From Plotosus lineatus (taxonomy: Eukaryota > Chordata > Actinopteri > Siluriformes > Plotosidae): a stretch of 64,000 bases of DNA. Of the stretch, positions 11,301 through 21,360 are shown one piece after another. Both the position numbers and the translations under genes were made by a program. The stretch covers positions 83,614,050 through 83,678,049 of the forward strand of contig CM045729.1 in the NCBI GenBank assembly GCA_024760905.1, in the 5' to 3' direction. Position 1 is the first letter of the stretch, and the number at the start of each line of letters is the position of its first letter. Under the pieces are notes generated by a model. That model worked only from the letters and a program-made list of their open reading frames with translations. It was not told the DNA's origin and did not search any database.

Positions 11301-11470
11301 TTGTTATGGATATGTTTGTAATCATTTGTTTTCATGTGTGCTGTCTTTGTTGTATGATGTGTGTTGTTAATGTCCTTTGTAACTTTTGTCATAGCTGAGT
11401 GCTGTACCGACAGCAAATTCCACCAACTTGGTTGTGTGGTCATTAATAAATAAATGAATGAAATGAAATG
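8330..11470 (+). mobile_element. LINE of the CR1/L2 group (Rex1/Babar-like), near full length
   Basis: A 3.1-kb LINE inserted in the Tc1 unit. It starts near 'aagatggcagcc' (8339), a typical LINE 5' start. It encodes endonuclease then reverse transcriptase and ends in a short 3'UTR with terminal 'aaatgaatgaaatgaaatg'. The tail repeat, not poly-A, fits CR1/L2-type LINEs. I am confident of the group but not of the family name. Confidence 0.85.
8342..11252 (+). pseudogene. LINE ORF2-type protein: apurinic-type endonuclease plus reverse transcriptase, frameshifted
   Basis: Translation from the ATG at 8342 gives a hydrophobic N-terminus, a basic linker (RRKRDRRKRRAG), then an endonuclease with LLTNVRSIRNKIDEL, CLTETWLD, VLGDFNHTN (about 9100) and a TSDHAM motif (about 9258). 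A frame change falls in the C-rich run at about 9820-9850 and a second at about 10075. RT motifs follow: NDYRPIALTSVVMKSFERI, LFIDFSSAFNTI, TGVPQGCVLSPWLF and FKYADDTTIIG (about 10563). The C-terminus ends near 11250 after a stop at 11144-11146 within a conserved FE-LLPSRMRYRS-like stretch. Catalytic motifs are intact, but three lesions prevent one full-length protein. Confidence 0.85.
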
Positions 11471-11730
11471 ATTTACCTTCTTTAAGAAGTTTGATCATCC
11501 GGTCCTTTGTTTCAATTGACATCCCTTGTGTTTGAGCAATGATTCATGTCAGTCCACATGGTGCAACAGCTTTCCAAGGTGTGATCACTCCTGTTTAACT
11601 GCAGACTAATGAGCAGATCTAATCTGATCCAGGTGTTAGTTTTGGGAATGGAAATTTATGGTGTGATTCCATATTTTTCCCTCAAATTGAGTGATTCCAT
11701 AATTTATTCCCCCTGCTTGGTCTAAAAAAG
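11471..11730 (-). mobile_element. Inverted Tc1 segment, including transposase N-terminal codons
   Basis: Reverse complement of about 6950-7195 with moderate divergence. It includes 'ttaccttctttaagaagttt', which codes for KLLKEGK on the minus strand, and the inner 'gtgattccata' repeats. Confidence 0.8.
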
Positions 11731-11930
11731 TACAGACGCTCCCCAACTTATATTCATCCGTTTTATGTTTTATTTTTATTTTTTTTTAAAGTTAAATTTT
11801 GAGTTTAGACGTACCTACGTAGTATGCTGACATAATGACGCAATGACATGACATAATGACGCTGCATCCATTGTTTACAAATAACAGATTGAACGTGTCC
11901 CTCCTTCTTCCAAGTTCAGTCTCGGATCCT

Positions 11931-11982
<52 letters not shown>

Positions 11983-12799
11983 TATATAGCGTGTTGTCCT
12001 TGTGTTAAGACGACGTCTCTGTGATCTTTGTGTTTACATTGTTTTGCGGACTTCTGTAACCCTAAGCAAACATGATTGGTCAAAAGCGTAAGCGTACTAG
12101 CATGGGTGCAAGTCTCATACACAGATGAATTAACTATCTGCTCGGATCGGCGCAATCTACCATGCATGCTCAGTTAAGCAAAGAGAGTTGTAAAATGAAT
12201 GAAAACCCGAATCCAGAAAAGAAAGAACTCTCCGCTCTGCTGGTGATTCACATCAGTGCAGGCTGAGTACTAAACAAGTATTCAACGGCGCCCTTGCTCA
12301 CTTGAAAGACCGGAATTCCGTATAACTCACGCTTTGTGTCAAGCACAAAAAAGTAAACTACTTTCCATGCTGAGTGCCTCACATATTGTAAGCATCGATT
12401 GGCTGTTTGAAGCTTCAAGTAATGTGACTCGGCTCAGCTTCATGTAAAGTGACCATCCATCGACCATCGGAACCATTTACAAGCAGAAAGATCGTATTAT
12501 AGAGAATGTTAAAGGTTATACTTGATACTGTATTTGATATTTGATGAGGGAATTTGACTAAAATTTATCTATTTGAAATCATTTTGCTTGAATTTATTTG
12601 AAATTAATGTCATTATTTGATATTATTTTACAATGTTATGTTTAAAATAATTGATTTAGGGGTGTTTTATGAGATACGGTAATGGTATTTATGGATGTAT
12701 AGTACAGTATGAACGTGATACGCCACTGGAACATACAGTAACAACTTACATTCGGTCGTCCGGAACCAAACAAAAATGTAAGCCGGGGAGCGTCTGTAA
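11731..12799. mobile_element. Tigger-type non-autonomous element (GCTCCCC terminal repeats)
   Basis: The ends are tacagacgctccccaactta and its inverted form taagccggggagcgtctgta, including TA target bases. It sits inside the right arm of the Tc1 unit. The interior is AT-rich with no transposase ORF. A segment at about 12270-12330 resembles 48370-48430. A related element with the same ends lies at 44869-46008. Confidence 0.7.
11936..11978. repeat. (AT)n microsatellite
   Basis: About 21 AT units. Confidence 0.95.
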
Positions 12800-12980
12800 C
12801 TGTTACTGACTACATTTTTTTTTTTTTTTAAGTTCATTTATTGTTTCTTAAAGCCAGAAACTTGCCATTTGAAATGAGTTTTGTGCCATGTCTGTGATCT
12901 GCTTTTTTTTTCTTGCAAAATTAAACAATTGAATGAACATCCTCGGAGACTGGTGATTCCATAATTTTTGCCAAGGGGTG

Positions 12981-13254
12981 TAGTCATATTCTGGAAATAC
13001 ATTTTATGACCTCAGCAGGCACGTTTCAACAACAATACTGTGTTTTAGCGGCAATCTCTTCTGGGACATTCTGACACCTGACAAAGAATTAAATTCACCT
13101 TCCAGCTCAACCACACAAATGACAAACCCAAATCAAAGTAATAGTTGCTTAACTCAAAATCTTATCAAAAACGAAGAAAAAAATACCTAAATAAAAGCAT
13201 CAGGCATTAAATGAAATATATGTTTGTCTTATAATGAACATTTTAGACACTCAC
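12981..13254. other. Intron of the PRDM9-like gene
   Basis: No recognised element between the Tc1 right end and the exon donor. Confidence 0.5.
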
Positions 13255-13526
13255 CACCCAGGAGTATCCACTGTTCATAGCCTCCCTTCGATCTACTAGC
13301 TCTCCCTGGTAGGGTCCAAAATGTGCACCTACTGGCACTGCCTCTCCTTTATTAAACACTCCCAGACCTGCCTCAGGAATACTGGACCTCATAATGTCTA
13401 GTCCAGGAGGAAGAGTTTGCCTGGCTCGGTCGGAGACTCCCATGGGAACAGGAGTATCAGGTATAAAGAGAGGTAAACCGTGAACCTCACATTTGTTGTA
13501 GAAGCAGGATTTACACATTTCACAGT
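13255..13526 (-). CDS. prdm9-like: PRDM9-like methyltransferase, exon 3 (zinc knuckle and start of SET domain)
   Basis: A 272-bp exon; acceptor tttctatttccag before 13526, donor GTGAGT after 13255. It encodes the end of a split Tyr codon plus 90 residues. CEMCKSCFYNKCEVH provides the pre-SET zinc knuckle (C-x2-C-x7-C-x2-H). Then come LPPGLDI, IPEAGLGVFNKGEAVP, GAHFGPYQGELVD and MNSGYSWV, in the order found in PRDM9 family proteins. PRDM9 trimethylates histone H3 at K4 (and K36) in the nucleus; in mammals it places meiotic recombination sites, while many fish copies lack the KRAB part and have another or unknown role. The exon has no stop or frameshift. PRDM11 is the nearest alternative, but the knuckle and the next exon fit PRDM9-like proteins better. 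Confidence 0.92.
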
Positions 13527-14292
13527 CTGGAAATAGAAAAAAAATGTATACATATATGCTGTTTTTGGTTTTTTAAATAAACTACAATAAATGCATTATT
13601 TTTAAAACAAATTAAATAAAGATCTAATAAAAGTTTACTTGCATAGTTTGCTTGTTTCTATTAAGATATGCAGTTTCATATATGTTTGTTTTCTCATGTG
13701 TACAAAATATCACAACGACCAACTGTAATTCAAAGTCACACAACCCCCCCCCCACCCCCACACACACATTTCTCTTGTAATATAAAACTAGTTTGTATAT
13801 GAATACAAGGCATGATATACTTTGATTTCCTAGAAAAACACACATTTAATTTATGTAAATAGAAGCAAGTGTGAATTGCACTTGTGCTTAGTTTGATTTC
13901 ATCCAGCAGTTTCAATCTAAGTTAATAGTTTAATATCTGTTTTCTCTTATTACTGCCATTAACCTGCCTTACATGTATTGGATGATTGATGTCCGATTCT
14001 TGTGCTTTCATGCTCTCAGCAGACCGTTTAAACTAGCTAATGCAAACTATCCAATTGATTTTAGCAACTTGGAACTGTAAGTAAAAACAACCTGTAAATG
14101 AAAGTATGCACATGTTCATGTGTAACCAGAGACTTTGGAAGGCCTTTCATTTCACTTTGTGGGATGTTAAATGTAATCATGTTAGATATTCCAGATTGCT
14201 CAGAAATGTCAAGTGATATTACTTGGAAAAAAAAAAAATTTCATGCAAAGATAATAGAAAACACTGTAGTGCCATGTCTCAATGTAGGAGAT
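13527..14292. other. Intron of the PRDM9-like gene; no gene recognised
   Basis: AT-rich DNA with a C-rich/CA run at about 13745-13770. Nothing else identified. Confidence 0.5.
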
Positions 14293-14614
14293 GAGATTTC
14301 CTTTCGGCTTTTTCCCTTTACCAGGGGTCGCCACAGTGAATGATTCGCACGTTTGATTTGGCATAGGTTTTTACATCGGATGCCCTTCCTGATACAACCC
14401 TTTAGCAAGGGACAGAAACACGCTGACAGCGTGACTTCATGCTGACGTCATGAAAGTCAGCAATGGTTCTTTTACATGCCTCTCACCATAGACAGTGAGA
14501 GACATGGCCGGCCTTTGATAACCCAGTTAGGTGCACTGGGGGTACAGTGACAACCTTGTGGAGAGTGGGACTCAAACCCCCAACCTTAGGATCAGCGATC
14601 CAGCACCCTATACC
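14293..14614 (-). mobile_element. SINE-A copy, head-truncated
   Basis: The plus strand shows the RTE-type tail (tttcctttcggctttttccc, then ggggtcgccacag), followed by the shared body up to the reverse of the B box. It stops at 'ccctataccatc', so about the first 25 bp of the tRNA-like head are lost. No clear target duplication. Confidence 0.85.
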
Positions 14615-14773
14615 ATCAGGAATTACATTTATAAAATTAATCAGTCAGGAACTTGGCCTCACCATAGCACAGAAATAGCACTTGTTAAGGTGGTAAATTA
14701 ACACTGATGCCGCCTTTTCAAGACAGTCTCCTTGCATGACTTACTTGGCTTTAGTTCAGATTTTGACACTCTT
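14615..14773. other. Intron spacer
   Basis: No feature seen. Confidence 0.4.
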
Positions 14774-14787
14774 GTTAGTCAAAGAAA

Positions 14788-15142
14788 AAAGTGGGGCAGT
14801 GGTGGTCTAGTGGTATAGGGCACTGGATCGCTGATCCAAAAGTTGGGGTTCGAGTCCCACTCTCCACAAGGTTGTCACTGTCCCCCCAGTGCAGCTAACT
14901 GGGTTATCAAAAGCGGGCCATGTCTCTCACTGTCTATGGTGAGAGGCATGTAAAAGAACCATTGCTGACTTTCATAAAGAGTAGGCTGCAAAGTCGTCAG
15001 CGTGTTTCTGTCCCTTGCTAAAAAGGGTTGTGACAGGAAGGGCATCCGACGTAAAAACCTCTGCCCAATCAAACATGCAAATCAGATGATTTGCTGTGGC
15101 GACTCCCGAGTAAAAGGGAAAAAGCCGACAGGAAGAAAGACA
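14788..15142 (+). mobile_element. SINE-A, full length with exact target duplication
   Basis: Head: A-box-like TGGTCTAGTGG and B box GGTTCGAGTCC at about 14848-14858. Body to about 15020. Tail: 15024-15085 resembles the RTE 5'UTR (ttgtgacaggaagggcatcc, then gacgtaaaa), and 15086-15135 resembles the RTE 3' end (GATGATTTGCTGTGGCGAC...AGCCGACAGG). An exact 14-bp duplication gttagtcaaagaaa flanks it (14774-14787 and 15143-15156). SINEs of this structure are transcribed by RNA polymerase III and mobilised by a partner LINE. Confidence 0.93.
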
Positions 15143-15239
15143 GTTAGTCAAAGAAATGGGCCTGTTGTTTGAGAATGTTCAGATAATGGGGGGAAAAAAA
15201 AAAAAACCTGTTTGCAGATGTACGTGGCAACTTCTCTGT

Positions 15240-15765
15240 ATGTAAAAACCGACATTTGGTGGTCCAAAAGGTTCTGTGACCTGCTCCCTAAGCCAAGCAT
15301 GAGTCTTTGCCTGAAGTAGATAAGTTCAATTATTTCAAGATCTTGTTCACAATTGATGTTAAAATGGAGCAGGAGATGGAGAGATAAATTAGTGGTGTGT
15401 CAGAAGCAGCGATGGCACTACACCTGTCCAATATGGTGAGCCAACAGAAAGGCCAAGCTTTCAGTTTACTTGCCCATCTACCTTAGTAAAGTCAAGCGAT
15501 TTGGGTATAGACTGAAAGAATATGAAGAGTTTTCCTTGGAGGGTATCTGGGCTCATCCTTAAAGATAATGTAAGGAGCACAGACTCTGAAACAGGGGCTT
15601 GGGTAGAACCAATGTTCATTTGATTTAAAGAACTCCATTGAGGTGGTTTGGACATCTGATTAGTATGCCTCCCTTTAGAGGTGCTCCAAGCAGGTTCAAC
15701 TGGGATGGCTGAGTTTTTACTCTTAGACCTGTTGTCTCTTTGACCTGAACTCATAAGTGGAAGAC
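15240..15765 (+). mobile_element. Rex3-type LINE, strongly decayed C-terminal region
   Basis: Phrases such as 'aaaatggagcaggagatgga' and 'ggtggtttggacatctgatt...atgcctcc' align in order with the Rex3 copy at 34935-35290. No open frame survives. Confidence 0.5.
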
Positions 15766-16263
15766 TATGGACAGATGATGTTATGCTCAAAAAAAAACAA
15801 AAAAAAAAAAACAGACCGTTATATATTCCAGCAAAGACAGATGAGAGATACCAGCTTAATAAAGCAGAGAAATATGTAAAAGACATGAGACACTGAATGC
15901 TTACTAACGTCTTATTATTATGATTAGACAGAAGTACTTGCACTTGGACCTCAGAGAGCTAGAAACAAACTTTCTGATTCAGTAGTAACGCGAGCTGGCA
16001 TTTCAGTCTCATGGGCAGAAGTAAAATATTGGATTATTATTGGCATCACTGTTAGATGTTCCAAACTAATGTCTGTTTATAATAAATATTCTTAATGATA
16101 TACCAGTTATTAAACATGATCTGTTATTATTGGATTATAAGGCTTTTAATAGAGCTCATGTTAATGTGTTAAAAACCCATTCTTAATTTAAATATCCCAT
16201 TGTTCATTCACTTGTCTAAAATTCCATACCCTCTCCCGAATGTTTATAACCAACCACTTTAAA
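15766..16263. other. Intron sequence; A-rich run, no gene recognised
   Basis: Includes an interrupted poly-A tract at about 15790-15812 and AT-rich DNA. Confidence 0.5.
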
Positions 16264-16345
16264 AGGTTTGGGCCAGTGGCGTAGTGGTTAGGGTGCTGGG
16301 CTCATGATCCAGAGGTTTTATGTTCAAATCCCAGTTAGACCCCTA
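16264..16345 (+). mobile_element. Second tRNA-derived SINE family (SINE-2), head only
   Basis: 'ggcgtagtggttagggtgct' and 'tgttcaaatcccagttag' give A- and B-box-like segments and match the longer copy at 49645-49905. It is joined directly to a LINE C-terminal fragment at about 16345. Confidence 0.65.
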
Positions 16346-17130
16346 CTATGGTGCAGAAATTTGGGGTTATAGTTTCAGGGAACCAATTGAAAAAGTCCAA
16401 TCTGATTTCTTCAAAAGGTGTCTTGGTGTTTCTAAACATACATCTAGTAACATTATTCTTGGTGATACGGGGAGGAGTTGTGTGTGTGTGTTATATATTA
16501 CAGTCATTGTATTAGTTACTGGAGTAGACTTATTCATATGGATAGTTTGCGTTACCCAAGGGCTTGTTACGAAATGTTGAAGCGTTTTGATGAGCAAAAT
16601 AAAATTTGTTGGGTTTCTCGTATCCGGGTATTATTGTTTGAAACTGGGTTTGCACATGTGCAGATTGATCAAAATTGTGATAGGACAAACTTATTTATGG
16701 AAGTATTTTCACAAAGATATAAGGATATTCAATTTCAAAATTGGCACTCTAAAATTTTCGAATGATCTTTTATAAAATATTATAGTGGTTTTAAATCCAA
16801 TTTAGGTGTAGAGAAGTCTATACTGGAATTGTTTACAGAAAAAGATTTACTAAGATTATATTGTAAATTCCGTTGTGCTTCACACAAGTTGAAAATTGAG
16901 TTATCTCAATTTAAATGTAATAAAAATCCCAACGTGCTGTGCACAGTGTAGTTTAGACTGTAAGGAAGATGAGTATCATTTCTTACTTGTTTGTCCTTAT
17001 TTTAAGGCCAGCAGACAGCAGATTTTGCCAGAATATTATTATAATGAACCTTCCATTTTAAAAATGAATCAGTTATTATCATCTACAAATGTAAAACTTA
17101 TCAGATCTGTATCATTTAAATCGAAAATCT
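16335..17130 (+). mobile_element. LINE C-terminal fragment of a different type (zinc-knuckle end)
   Basis: The frames give GAEIWGYSF, IEKVQSDFFKRCLGVSKHTS, then a decayed region, and a terminal CTQCSLDCKEDEYHFLLVCP-like segment (about 16935-17015, frame at 16896). This resembles the C-terminus of LINEs whose RT is followed by a C-x2-C..EDEYHF.L.CP motif, a type common in invertebrates (I/Nimb-like in my reading). Stops and a frameshift are present. It is cut off by the RTE copy at about 17136. Confidence 0.55.
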
Positions 17131-17135
17131 GCCAA

Positions 17136-19178
17136 ACTTCTTCTTTTCCTTTCGGCTTTTCCCTTCAGGGGTCGCCACAGCAAACCATCAGCCTCCATCT
17201 CACCCTATCCTCTGTATCTTCTACTGTTACTCCAACTACCTTCATGTCCTCCTTCACCACATCCATAAATCTCTTTGCTCTTCCTCTAGGCCTTCTGCCT
17301 GGCAGTTCTAACCTCAACATCCTACTATCAATATACTCACTATCCCTCCTCTGTACATGTCCAAACCATCTCAATCTAGCCTCTCTGACTTGTCTCAAAA
17401 TACAACATGTGCTGTCCCTCTGATGTAATCATTCCTGATCCTATCCATCCTCGTTACTCCCAAAAAGAACCTCAACATTTTCATCTCTGCTACCTCCTGC
17501 TACCTCCTGTCTTTTCCCCAGTGCCACTGTTTCTAAACCATACGACATCGCTGGCCTCATCACCATCTTGTACACTTTTCCTTTCATTCTTTCCGATACC
17601 TTCCTATCACACATCACTTTTCTCCAACCATTCCAACCTGCTTGCACACGCTTCTTCACCTCTTTTCCACTCTTTACATTGCTCTGGATTGTTGAGCCTA
17701 AGTATTTAAAATCATCCACCTTCTTTATCTCTGCTCCCTGTAACCTCACCATTCCTCTTAGGTCCTTGTCATTCACACACATGTATTCTGTTTTACTAAC
17801 CTTTTTAAACATTCCTCTCCTTTCCAGGGCAGACCTCCACCACTGTCTTACATCTCTCATACATGTCCTGCACCACTCCAAAATACTTCTCTGCTATGCC
17901 AGACTTCCTCATGCAATACCACAGTTCCTCTCTCGGCACCCTGTCATATGCTTTCTCCAGATCCACAAAGGCACAATGCAGCTCCCTCTGACCTTCTCTG
18001 TACTTCTCTATTAACATCCTCAAAGCAAACACTGCATCTGTGGTGCTCTTTCTTGGCATAAGGACCAACTGCCTTTCCACTCTTCATCCTCTTCAATGCC
18101 CTCCTCACTTCACCCCTACAAATATTTGCTACTTCCCGGTCCTCAACAGTCACCTCTTCTACTCTTTTTTTCCTCTCTCAGTTTCTTCATTCATCAGCTC
18201 TTCAAAGTACTCTTTCCATCTTCCCAGCACACCTCTGTCATCAGTCAACACGTTTCCCACTCTGTCATTAATCACTAACTTGCTGCACGTCCTTCCCATC
18301 TCTATTTCTCTGCTGTGCCAACCTGCATAAATAATTTTCTCCCTCCTTACAGTCCAACCTAGCATACAAGTCTCATACACCCTCTGTTTGGCCTTTGACA
18401 CCGCTACCTTCACCTTATGCTGTGTCTCCCTGTACTCCTGTTTACTCTCTTCGGTCTTCTCTATGTCCCATTTCTTCTTAGCTAACCTCTTCTTTTGTAC
18501 ACACTCCTGCACTTCCTCATTCCACCACCAAGTCTCCTTATCTACTTTCCTTCCAGAGGACACGTCAAGTACTCTCATACCTGTCTCCCTGATCACATTA
18601 GCTGTCGTTGTCCAGTCATATGGAAGCACTTCCTGCCCACCCAAAACCTGTTTCAACTCCTCCTTGAAGACAACATGACCCTCTTCCGTTTTCAGCTTCC
18701 ACCACTTTGTCTTCTGCTCTGCCTTTGCCTTCTTCACTTTCTTCACCATCAGCATCATCCTGCACACCACCATCCTATGCTGTCTGGCAACATTGTCACC
18801 GACTATTACTTTGCAGTCACTGACTTCCTTCAAATTACATCGGCTACACAAGATGTAGTCTACCTGTGCCTCCTACCTCCACTTTTATAAGTCATCCTAT
18901 GCTCCTCTCTCTTCTGGAAGAAAGTATTCACCACAGCCATTTCCATCCTTTTTGCAAAATCTACCAACATCTGTCCTTCTGTGTTCCTGTCCTGAACACC
19001 AAACTTGCCCATCACTTCCTCGTCCCCTCTGTTGCCTGCACCAACATGTCTGTTGAAGTCTTGACCAATGACCACTCTTTCACCTCTGGGGGTACTCTGC
19101 ATCACTTCATCTAACTCACTCCAGAATCTCTCCTTCTCTTCTAGCTCACATCCTGCCTGTGGGGCATAAGCACTAACA
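17136..19178 (-). mobile_element. RTE-clade LINE, 5'-truncated copy with internal deletions
   Basis: Minus-strand order: it begins inside the endonuclease at 19178 ('gcttatgccccac'), then GADFNRHVG-like codons at about 19050. The region between endonuclease and RT (GNVLTDDRGVLGRWKEYFEEL at about 18230) is kept. The RT is shortened by a deletion between 18090 and 18060, and the YADD region is missing near 17830. It ends at the RTE 3' end at about 17140. Many frameshifts. It truncates the LINE fragment at its left. Confidence 0.85.
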
Positions 19179-19278
19179 ATATATGAAAAATTGTATTAAA
19201 AGCGCAGTGTATGTATTTTGTGTATTAGCAATATGGGTCATGACACCCCAAATGCAAAAAAATAAACTTGTCTTGTCT
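19179..19278. other. Short intron segment
   Basis: AT-rich, no feature seen. Confidence 0.4.
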
Positions 19279-19373
19279 TAGACCCCCACTATGCTAAGAG
19301 CCCTGGGCAAGATCTTAACCACAAGTGTGCCTCTGTTCACCCAGCAGTATAAATGGGTACCAGTAAAAATATA
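19279..19373 (+). mobile_element. SINE-2 family, middle part (left half of a split copy)
   Basis: 'cttaaccacaagtgtgcctc' and the following bases match the body of the SINE-2 at 49645-49905. The remainder of the copy appears to resume at 20343. Confidence 0.6.
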
Positions 19374-19798
19374 CAGTGGTATCTCGGTACTCGAACACTT
19401 TAGAGGTCGACCAAATCGGAATTCGACCAAAAATCCGGGATTTTTTTTGTCCCGGAAGTTGACCACAATGCGGAAGTCGAACGCTAAAAAAAACGAGACG
19501 GGAGGGGAAATGCACGCTTTCGGGAAGTTGTTGATACCATGTATCACTCTGATAAAGCTAGCGCTGTTCCGGGGAAGTCCGGAAGTTGTTACTATGTATC
19601 GCTGTGAACACCTTTAAGAATGAGGTCATGAGCAACTTCCGTAAGATTTTAAAAAGAAGGCAAAAACAAGCCACGTTAGAAATGTTTTTCAAGAAAAGAA
19701 AGGGGCATCCTGAAGAGTCATCCATGCCAAACCGAGTAGCAAGATGGGAAAAGGAAAAAACAACAAAAAACAAAAAAAAAAAACACACATTTGGCTGA
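19374..19798 (+). mobile_element. Tigger-type element remnant
   Basis: It starts 'cagtggtatctcggtactcg', a Tigger-like terminus. A short decayed transposase C-terminus follows: frame 19607-19700 reads FRKILKRRQKQATLEMFFKK, equivalent to the RQRQTSLDQYF end of the element at 349-984. The core is deleted. Confidence 0.6.
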
Positions 19799-19945
19799 TT
19801 CACCGGAAGATGTTATGGAAGGGGATCTGCCTCCTCTCCCCCTTTCCAACATTTACATATGCCAACTGCTCACCACCAGGAAAGTTAAAATTCTTATCTT
19901 TATTGTTTTCATGCTTTAAGTGTACTGTGGTTTTTATTTTAGTGT

Positions 19946-20333
19946 GTCATGGTCTGTGTTGTGAGAGACTCTGGTTTTGGCGGCTCTCTCACTCTCTCTT
20001 TGCACATTGGAGAGGGGAGTGGCTTTAACACGCAGGTGGGGCGCTAAACACACACGCCTGATTCCACTTAATCACGGGCTATAATGACAAGCAGAGTGCT
20101 CCTTCCGGTGCTAGAAAATTGTCCTTTTCCCCATGATCTCTCTGGCTCTCACCTCCGTGCTCCAACAATTCCCACTTTAGTTTAATTTCCGTGTTTCTCC
20201 ACATCTCTAAAAGTGACTATGATTTCCCTGTGCTCTAGTGCCTTCCCTGTGAACAGTAAACCGCATCAGTTTTCATCACACCCTGTGTCCTCCATTTTTG
20301 GGTCCAGCTGAATGTTCCTGGTGTCATAGAAGA
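19946..20333 (+). mobile_element. LTR-like repeat (solo LTR candidate)
   Basis: It begins 'tgtcatggtctgtgttgtga' and ends '...gttcctggtgtca'. The right half matches 45475-45685 (gtgatctctctggctc-like, ccttccctg, ttttgggtcc, gttcctg). TG...CA ends and a terminal 'ttttgggtccactgaa'-like stretch recall fish LTR retrotransposon ends. I found no clear 5-bp duplication, so the boundaries are tentative. Confidence 0.42.
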
Positions 20334-20342
20334 TTCTGTGTT

Positions 20343-20478
20343 TACTGGGAAGGTAACCTGCGATGGACTAGCGTCCCATCCAGGAGGAGTTGTACTCCGA
20401 TTCGCTTCACACTACGGAAACCAGGGATAAGCACTGACCTGATGAGCCACTATGGCTCGGGTGTTTAAAAAAAAAAAA
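20343..20478 (+). mobile_element. SINE-2 family, 3' part (right half of a split copy) with poly-A
   Basis: 'aaggtaacctgcgatggact' to 'ctatggctcgggtgt' matches 49792-49905, ending in an A run at 20466-20482. Confidence 0.65.
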
Positions 20479-21036
20479 AAAACATTTGAGAGGTAAAGCT
20501 GTAGGGCTAGAAACCGAGACTATATCAGTTGCACATTCTAATAAATATCTCTGATTAAAGTGAAATGTTTTTACTGTTGTTCAACTAACATTAAAAAAAA
20601 AAAAAAACCTGAGCATCAGTCAGATTCATTTTTTTTTTTTTTTTACCTAAGCATTTGCAAAGACCGAATGGTTTGAAAAGTTGGTTTGGGACAGAAATAT
20701 CACTGGTGTGATTCCCAAACCAGCAGAAAAAAATGCATGGCAGTGAGTGAGTGAACTGCACCTTCCCTTCCTCCACATTCATGGTTTAAGTACCTCTGAG
20801 AAAAGGCACCTAACCTCCAGCTGCTCTCCAGGCACCCCAAGCTATGTGACAGCTCACTGTTCTGAGTGTGTGTGTGTAAACGCACACTTACTGACTTATT
20901 TTTGAAGAAATGTAGCGGAAATAATTCCATTTGCAGGATTAATATATCAAAAATAGAATGAATCAATAAATAAATATAAAAATGTGTGTTGTGTAAAATA
21001 AGTGTTACTGAGTTCCAGAGATTCCTGAGGTCTCAC
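20479..21036. other. Intron of the PRDM9-like gene; A and T runs and a repeat scrap
   Basis: Poly-A at about 20592-20606, poly-T at about 20629-20644, and a short interspersed-repeat scrap at about 20745-20870 ('aaaggcacctaacctccagc'). No exon recognised. Confidence 0.5.
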
Positions 21037-21214
21037 AGAGGTAGTCTTTATCATCAGGAGCTTCCTCTTTAATTGAGATCACTTCAGGGGTGTTGTCAAA
21101 ATCATCTCCATGACTGCCCATGTTCAAGTCCAGTGTCTGTTCTGTCTTCACACAGACTTCTGTCCCTTCTGATGCCCAGCTATCTGAAGTTTCTTTTTTC
21201 ACATCATCACACAT
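21037..21214 (-). CDS. prdm9-like: PRDM9-like methyltransferase, exon 2 (acidic linker)
   Basis: The exon starts after acceptor ...tgcttatgtag at 21214 and ends at donor GTGAGA after 21037. It encodes MCDDVKKETSDSWASEGTEV, an acidic segment with two IKEE/VKTE-like motifs, and PDDKDYL plus one base of the next codon. Joined to the exon at 13526 it completes a Tyr codon and reads DYL-Y-CEMC, matching the DDDYLYCEMC junction of human PRDM9. The open frame continues past the donor to a stop near 21005, but the donor and phase show the true end. No KRAB domain is encoded here, as in the shorter fish PRDM9 forms. Confidence 0.85.
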
Positions 21215-21360
21215 CTACATAAGCAATAATAATCAGTTTAGTAGTGAGGTAACAAGATCCACAGCCTGGAAGTTATGCAAACTACACCAGACGAAAAATC
21301 TCAGACTTTTCTTTCTCACAGGAATCCTGAAACTGTTGTCTAAAAATCATGGCCAATTAC

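Larger units (their letters stand above)
6754..12980 (+). mobile_element. Tc1-like transposon unit with nested insertions
   Basis: The left end 'caacccctggaaaaattatg' (from 6754) and right end 'ataatttttgccaaggggtg' (to 12980) are inverted copies, each flanked by TA (6752-6753 and 12981-12982). Inner copies of the same motif at about 6960-6980 and 11660-11710 give an inverted-repeat/direct-repeat arrangement. Inserted inside are a SINE (7501-7852), a LINE (8330-11470) and a Tigger-type element (11731-12799). The right part at 11471-11727 is the reverse complement of about 6950-7195 and even includes transposase N-terminal codons, so this is a fold-back derivative or two opposed copies. Confidence 0.75.

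Noticed and set aside
6754..12980. A novel large composite transposon with cargo genes
   Set aside because: The internal coding regions are a LINE, a SINE and another DNA transposon, each with its own ends, so they are nested insertions rather than cargo.
14791..14870. tRNA gene candidate with A and B boxes
   Set aside because: The head is followed by a repeated body and LINE tail and is flanked by a target duplication, so it is a SINE. The same applies to 47629 and 48725.
16264..16345. Second tRNA-like segment
   Set aside because: It matches the head of a repeat family also present at 49645; no cloverleaf with a proper acceptor stem was found.
21005..21036. Extension of PRDM9-like exon 2 to the in-frame stop
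   Set aside because: A GTGAGA donor at 21037/21036 gives the phase needed to restore the conserved Tyr before the zinc knuckle.
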